Source of the DNA: Acidobacteriota bacterium
Lineage (GTDB): Bacteria > Acidobacteriota > Thermoanaerobaculia > Multivoradales > JAHZIX01
Direction: 5' to 3'
DNA: 5,822 nt
Assembly: GCA_020439725.1 (NCBI GenBank)
Contig: JAGQSE010000704.1
Span: forward strand, 1 to 5,822
The notes beneath the pieces are model-generated. The model was not told the DNA's origin and ran no database searches. It worked only from the letters and a program-made list of their open reading frames with translations. Numbering within the stretch: the stretch's first letter is position 1; each line of letters opens with the position of its first letter. The position numbers and the translations under genes are program-made. Below, one piece after another: positions 5,198 to 5,822 of this stretch.

Positions 5198-5539
5198 TCA
5201 CGACTGCGAATCGAACTGGAAGACGTGGAGCTCTTGGGCGCAGCGGCAGGCCTTTGCGATGCGCGCGGCCCAGGTGATGGCCTCCTCGCGCGAAGGCACC
5301 TCGAACACCGCGAAGCCGCCGTCGAGGGTCGGTGCCCAGGGGTAGCCACCTTCGGCGACGGTACCGTCGCCGGACACGAGCACGGGCGGCACAGTCTCGT
5401 CGATACCACCGGCGAAGACGTAGACGCCGGCGGCCTTGGCCTCTTCGATCACGGCGTGGGCGTCTCGGCCTACCGCCTCCAACTCGCCGGCGGGGATGTC
5501 CATCGCTGCGCTGGGGAACGAGATCAAGTACTTGGCCAT
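5198..5539 (-). CDS. YCII/DGPF-related protein
   Basis: A 113-aa protein with ATG at 5539 and AGAGGA eight bases upstream (5548-5553). It begins MAKYLISFP, the beta strand typical of the YCII-related family (DGPF type). His28 in RDAHAVIEEA follows, then GVYVFAGGI (38-46), GGYPWAPTLDGGFAVFEVPS (64-83) where most DGPF members have a D-G-P-F...GG-x-x-I motif, and SREEAITWAARIA (83-95), the usual helix. The C-terminus has a CRC pair (98-100). The length fits the family. It folds as a small ferredoxin-like dimer; related proteins have hydrolase-like or detoxifying roles and often sit beside ECF sigma factors, but the reaction is unknown. No sigma factor is visible here. It lies 63 bases after the partial upstream gene on the same strand, so the two may be co-transcribed. 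Family confidence is good, function unknown. Confidence 0.85.
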   Translation of the reverse strand: MAKYLISFPSAAMDIPAGELEAVGRDAHAVIEEAKAAGVYVFAGGIDETVPPVLVSGDGTVAEGGYPWAPTLDGGFAVFEVPSREEAITWAARIAKACRCAQELHVFQFDSQS

Positions 5540-5602
5540 GGCGGGGTTCCTCTTGGGATTGGTGAAGGTCGTGCAGCGAGTGCGTGCCCAAGCTGAACGG
5601 GA

Positions 5603-5822
5603 TCAGGCGATGGGCTGCAGGAAATATTGTGCCGCCTTGAGGTTCTCGAGCTCGGGCGCCCGCAGGTGCGGGTTCGCTTCCACAAAGGTCGTGACCTCGT
5701 CGAAGGTGGCGACGTCCTCCGCATGCATTCCGCACCACTCGGAGCTCCAGACCGCCTGAGGGGCACCGAGCGCGCGAAAAATCGCGGCGACGACGGCCAT
5801 CCAGCCGTTGCGGATGTCGCTG
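5603..5822 (-). CDS. C-terminal fragment of an unidentified protein (open at the right edge)
   Basis: The frame ends at TGA 5603 and stays open to the window edge, giving at least 73 residues: SDIRNGW-MAVVAAIFRALGAP, then QAVWSSEWCGMHAEDVATFDE, then a charged stretch ending AAQYFLQPIA. An internal ATG at 5800 is possible, but the upstream codons read in frame as plausible protein (IRNGW) and no good Shine-Dalgarno site precedes it, so I treat the gene as entering from the right. I do not recognise the family. It looks soluble and helical, with one Cys next to a His (WCGMHAED). It shares strand and high G+C with the YCII gene 63 bases downstream, so a common transcript is likely. Confidence 0.6.
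   Translation of the reverse strand, partial: SDIRNGWMAVVAAIFRALGAPQAVWSSEWCGMHAEDVATFDEVTTFVEANPHLRAPELENLKAAQYFLQPIA

Noticed and set aside
1..5822. CRISPR array, rRNA, transposase or integrase
   Set aside because: I saw no regularly spaced repeats, no rRNA sequence and no recombinase motifs on either strand.

Overview
The window is high-GC bacterial DNA, roughly 70% G+C over most of its length. It is interrupted near 3660-5200 by a stretch of roughly 50% G+C (hand counts of a few 60-base lines, not a full computation). Composition, leaderless-looking transcription and gene types suit a high-GC soil or sediment lineage such as Acidobacteriota, Myxococcota or Planctomycetota. Nothing here fixes the taxon.

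Left part (1-2131, minus strand): two tandem paralogous genes encode circularly permuted ATP-grasp-like proteins. The upstream copy (650-2131, 493 aa) is complete. The downstream copy (1-517) runs off the left edge after 172 codons. Both use the same ribosome-binding site (GAGGAGG, five bases before ATG). They share a 124-base block with only two differences, while adjacent sequence is only about 80% identical, which suggests recent gene conversion. The 132-base spacer holds a hairpin and a plausible promoter, so the second copy may be transcribed separately.

Middle part (2132-3657): a divergent intergenic region contains three perfect 8-bp tandem repeats and a good sigma70-like promoter placed so close to the next ATG that the transcript is probably leaderless. 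It drives a 457-aa cytoplasmic alpha/beta hydrolase on the plus strand with a visible Ser-Asp-His triad and an extra C-terminal domain. The last ~30 codons change base composition sharply.

Right part (3658-5822): a 369-base non-coding stretch holds several adjacent inverted repeats and a tRNA-Thr-like anticodon arm. It is followed on the minus strand by a stand-alone SIR2-like protein (4027-5076), a likely NAD-cleaving anti-phage effector and the best candidate for transferred DNA. Beyond it composition returns to high GC, with a YCII/DGPF-family protein (5198-5539) and the C-terminal end of an unidentified gene (5603 to the right edge), both minus strand and probably co-transcribed.

The genes do not form one obvious pathway. 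The two most interesting items are the tandem ATP-grasp pair and the SIR2 gene in its low-GC, structured-DNA island.
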